From Sulfurimonas sp. (GTDB taxonomy: Bacteria; Campylobacterota; Campylobacteria; Campylobacterales; Sulfurimonadaceae): DNA of 25,029 bases. The stretch is from assembly GCA_026987995.1 (NCBI GenBank), contig JALSMC010000030.1, positions 1 through 25,029 of the forward strand. The letters are read 5' to 3'. Below the pieces are notes generated by a model. It was not told the DNA's origin. It saw only the letters and a program-made list of their open reading frames with translations, and ran no database searches. Shown one piece after another: positions 23,636 through 25,029 of this stretch (the first letter of the stretch is position 1; every line of letters begins with the position of its first letter). The position numbers and the translations under genes are program-made.

Positions 23636-23872
23636 ATGATTGCTGATTTTGTTGCTGAGTTTGCAAAACTAATCGCGTCTAATCCAGACGATGTACGAGT
23701 TGAAGTAGAAGAAAGCGATAAATTGACGCAAATCGTACTCTATGCTAATCAAGCCGATATCGGTAAATTGATTGGTAAAAGTGGTAAGATGATTGGTGCT
23801 ATTAAAACTGTTATCTCTGGCTGTAAAGCTAAAGATGGCATGAGTTATAGAATTAATGTCGAAGCACTTTAA
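23636..23872 (+). CDS. khpA: KH-domain RNA-binding protein (KhpA-like)
   Basis: This 78-residue protein is a single KH domain with the GKSG form of the GxxG loop in IGKLIGKSGKMIGAIKTVI (about residues 45-65). KhpA/YlqC proteins bind RNA and affect cell size and small RNAs in Gram-positive bacteria. The gene lies between rpsP and rimM in many genomes, as here. Its end overlaps rimM by 17 bp. Confidence 0.93.
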   Translation: MIADFVAEFAKLIASNPDDVRVEVEESDKLTQIVLYANQADIGKLIGKSGKMIGAIKTVISGCKAKDGMSYRINVEAL

Positions 23873-24398
23873 GGAACAATTACTTCATATCGCAACTATC
23901 GGCAAAACTGTCGGTATAAAAGGTGATATGAAGTTTCATGATAAGTCAGATTTTCCTGAGCAGTTTAAAGTGGGAAGCTCTTTTTTAATTAATAAAAAAG
24001 ATAAAATAACTTTAACAGATGTGAATTTTGAACGTGGACTTGTAAAGATTAATAATTTGAGTAATCCACAAGATTGTAAAAAGTTTGTCAATGCAAAACT
24101 TTATACAACATACGAAGAGACAAGAAAAAATTGTCAGCTTGAAAAAGGTGAGTTTTTTTTCTTTGACTTAGAAGATTGTCAAGTTTATGAAGATGGAAAA
24201 CTACTTGGAGTAGTTGTCGAGATAGAGAGAATAGCTGTAACAAATTATTTGTTTATAGCTACGAATGAGAGTTTAGTCGAGAGTGGTTTATCAAAGAGCT
24301 TTTTAGTTCCTTTTATAGAACCATTTAAAAAAGATGTGGATATTAAGAAAAAGATTATCACTTTAAGTGGTGCTTTTGATATTTTAGAAGCTTCTTAA
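23856..24398 (+). CDS. rimM: Ribosome maturation factor RimM
   Basis: This 180-residue protein assists 30S assembly and binds S19. The N-terminal RimM domain has [16 protein letters not shown], and the C-terminal PRC-barrel includes [26 protein letters not shown] and [15 protein letters not shown]. The only in-frame start is the ATG at 23856, which has no good ribosome site; the AAGGAA at 23871 lies inside the reading frame and has no start codon behind it. So it is presumably translated by coupling to khpA, which overlaps it by 17 bp. It ends TAATG, sharing a base with trmD. Confidence 0.93.
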   Translation: MSKHFKEQLLHIATIGKTVGIKGDMKFHDKSDFPEQFKVGSSFLINKKDKITLTDVNFERGLVKINNLSNPQDCKKFVNAKLYTTYEETRKNCQLEKGEFFFFDLEDCQVYEDGKLLGVVVEIERIAVTNYLFIATNESLVESGLSKSFLVPFIEPFKKDVDIKKKIITLSGAFDILEAS

Positions 24399-25029
24399 TG
24401 ACTTTTACTTTTGTTACACTTTTTTCAAATTTAGTAGAGGGTTATTTTAATGACTCCATACTAAAACGTGCTATGGAGAAAAATATATTTGAGGTTAAGT
24501 ATCTTAACCCTAGAGATTTTTCTCTCAATAAGCACTCTAAAGTTGATGATACAGCAGTTGGTGGTGGTGCCGGAATGGTTATGAATCCTCAACCTCTGTT
24601 TGATGCTTTAGATAGTTTGAAAAAAGAAGATGAGAATGTACATATAATTTTTTTAACTCCTGTTGCAAAACCGTTTGTGCAAAATGATGCCAAGCGTTTA
24701 AGCAGCAAGTCCCATATAGCTTTTGTGAGTGGAAGATATGAGGGGATTGATGAGAGAGTGATAGAAAAGTATGCGGACGAAGTTTTCTCTATCGGAGATT
24801 ACATCTTAACCGGAGGAGAATTAGCTTCTTTGGTTATTTGTGACGCGGTAAGTAGAAATATTGAGGGTGTTCTAGGCAATAGTGATTCATTAACTGTAGA
24901 AAGTTTTGAGTCACCACTACTAGAAGCACCATCGTTCTCAAAACCAAAACTCTATGAGGGTTTAAGTGTTCCATCAGAATATTTAAAGGGAAATCATAGT
25001 AAAATTCGCTCATTAAAACTAGCATTATC
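24398..25029 (+). CDS. trmD: tRNA (guanine(37)-N1)-methyltransferase, C terminus beyond the window
   Basis: This gene is cut by the window end after about 210 codons (the family is about 235-255). It methylates G37 of tRNAs using S-adenosylmethionine, which prevents frameshifting. SPOUT-family motifs are visible: [11 protein letters not shown] at the start, [20 protein letters not shown], and [16 protein letters not shown], which forms the cofactor knot, then [13 protein letters not shown]. The ATG overlaps the rimM stop by one base. In relatives rplS follows. Confidence 0.96.
   Translation, partial: MTFTFVTLFSNLVEGYFNDSILKRAMEKNIFEVKYLNPRDFSLNKHSKVDDTAVGGGAGMVMNPQPLFDALDSLKKEDENVHIIFLTPVAKPFVQNDAKRLSSKSHIAFVSGRYEGIDERVIEKYADEVFSIGDYILTGGELASLVICDAVSRNIEGVLGNSDSLTVESFESPLLEAPSFSKPKLYEGLSVPSEYLKGNHSKIRSLKLAL

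Noticed and set aside
1..25029. CRISPR array or insertion sequence
   Set aside because: No regularly spaced direct repeats with unique spacers and no transposase gene were seen; the only repeat array is protein-coding.

Overview
The window (about 25 kb, AT-rich) looks like the chromosome of a Campylobacterota (Epsilonproteobacteria) species, most likely a Sulfurimonas-like sulfur oxidiser or relative. Reasons: the low G+C, the T-rich promoters with TATAAT-type -10 boxes and no clear -35, the orders truB-csrA-ispE-(insert)-smpB and ffh-rpsP-KH-rimM-trmD, and the block nif3-zinc ribbon-waaA-rluA, which I recall from Helicobacter pylori. The genus is an inference; the sequence carries no rRNA.

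Region 1 (1-3.1 kb): a terminator, a lone tRNA-Leu(GAG), an unrecognised two-membrane-segment protein, an unrecognised exported protein on the opposite strand, and an exported protein made largely of 11-residue tandem repeats (LEA/apolipoprotein-like periodicity). A 258-bp divergent control region follows, carrying a 23-bp inverted repeat with one copy in front of each divergent gene.

Region 2 (3.1-8.2 kb): an envelope operon of a small periplasmic mono-haem cytochrome c, an HlyD-type adaptor, an RND permease split into two adjacent ORFs exactly between its two halves, and an exported MORN-like repeat protein. No outer-membrane TolC gene and no regulator is present.

Region 3 (8.2-11.5 kb): a small unknown protein, cysK overlapping a short class IV aminotransferase/lyase gene, another unknown, and a divergent LysR regulator. 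The convergent gene ends in regions 1-3 have inverted repeats across the stop codons.

Region 4 (11.5-23.1 kb): a long, mostly co-directional housekeeping run: uvrD-type helicase, truB, csrA, ispE, then a foreign-looking insert, then smpB, an M23 peptidase, a TPR protein, nif3-like, flgZ-like, waaA, an RluA-type pseudouridine synthase and ffh. The insert (about 15.48-16.44 kb) holds a broken DUF3800 gene (one in-frame stop, one frameshift) followed directly by a sequence that folds as a compact three-way junction. It is bounded by a short direct repeat. This pairing resembles the published DUF3800-associated structured RNA candidates and is the most interesting feature here.

Region 5 (23.1-25.0 kb): a 319-bp gap with hairpins, a strong promoter and a structured leader, then rpsP, a KH-domain gene, rimM and trmD (cut by the window end), a ribosome/tRNA maturation operon.
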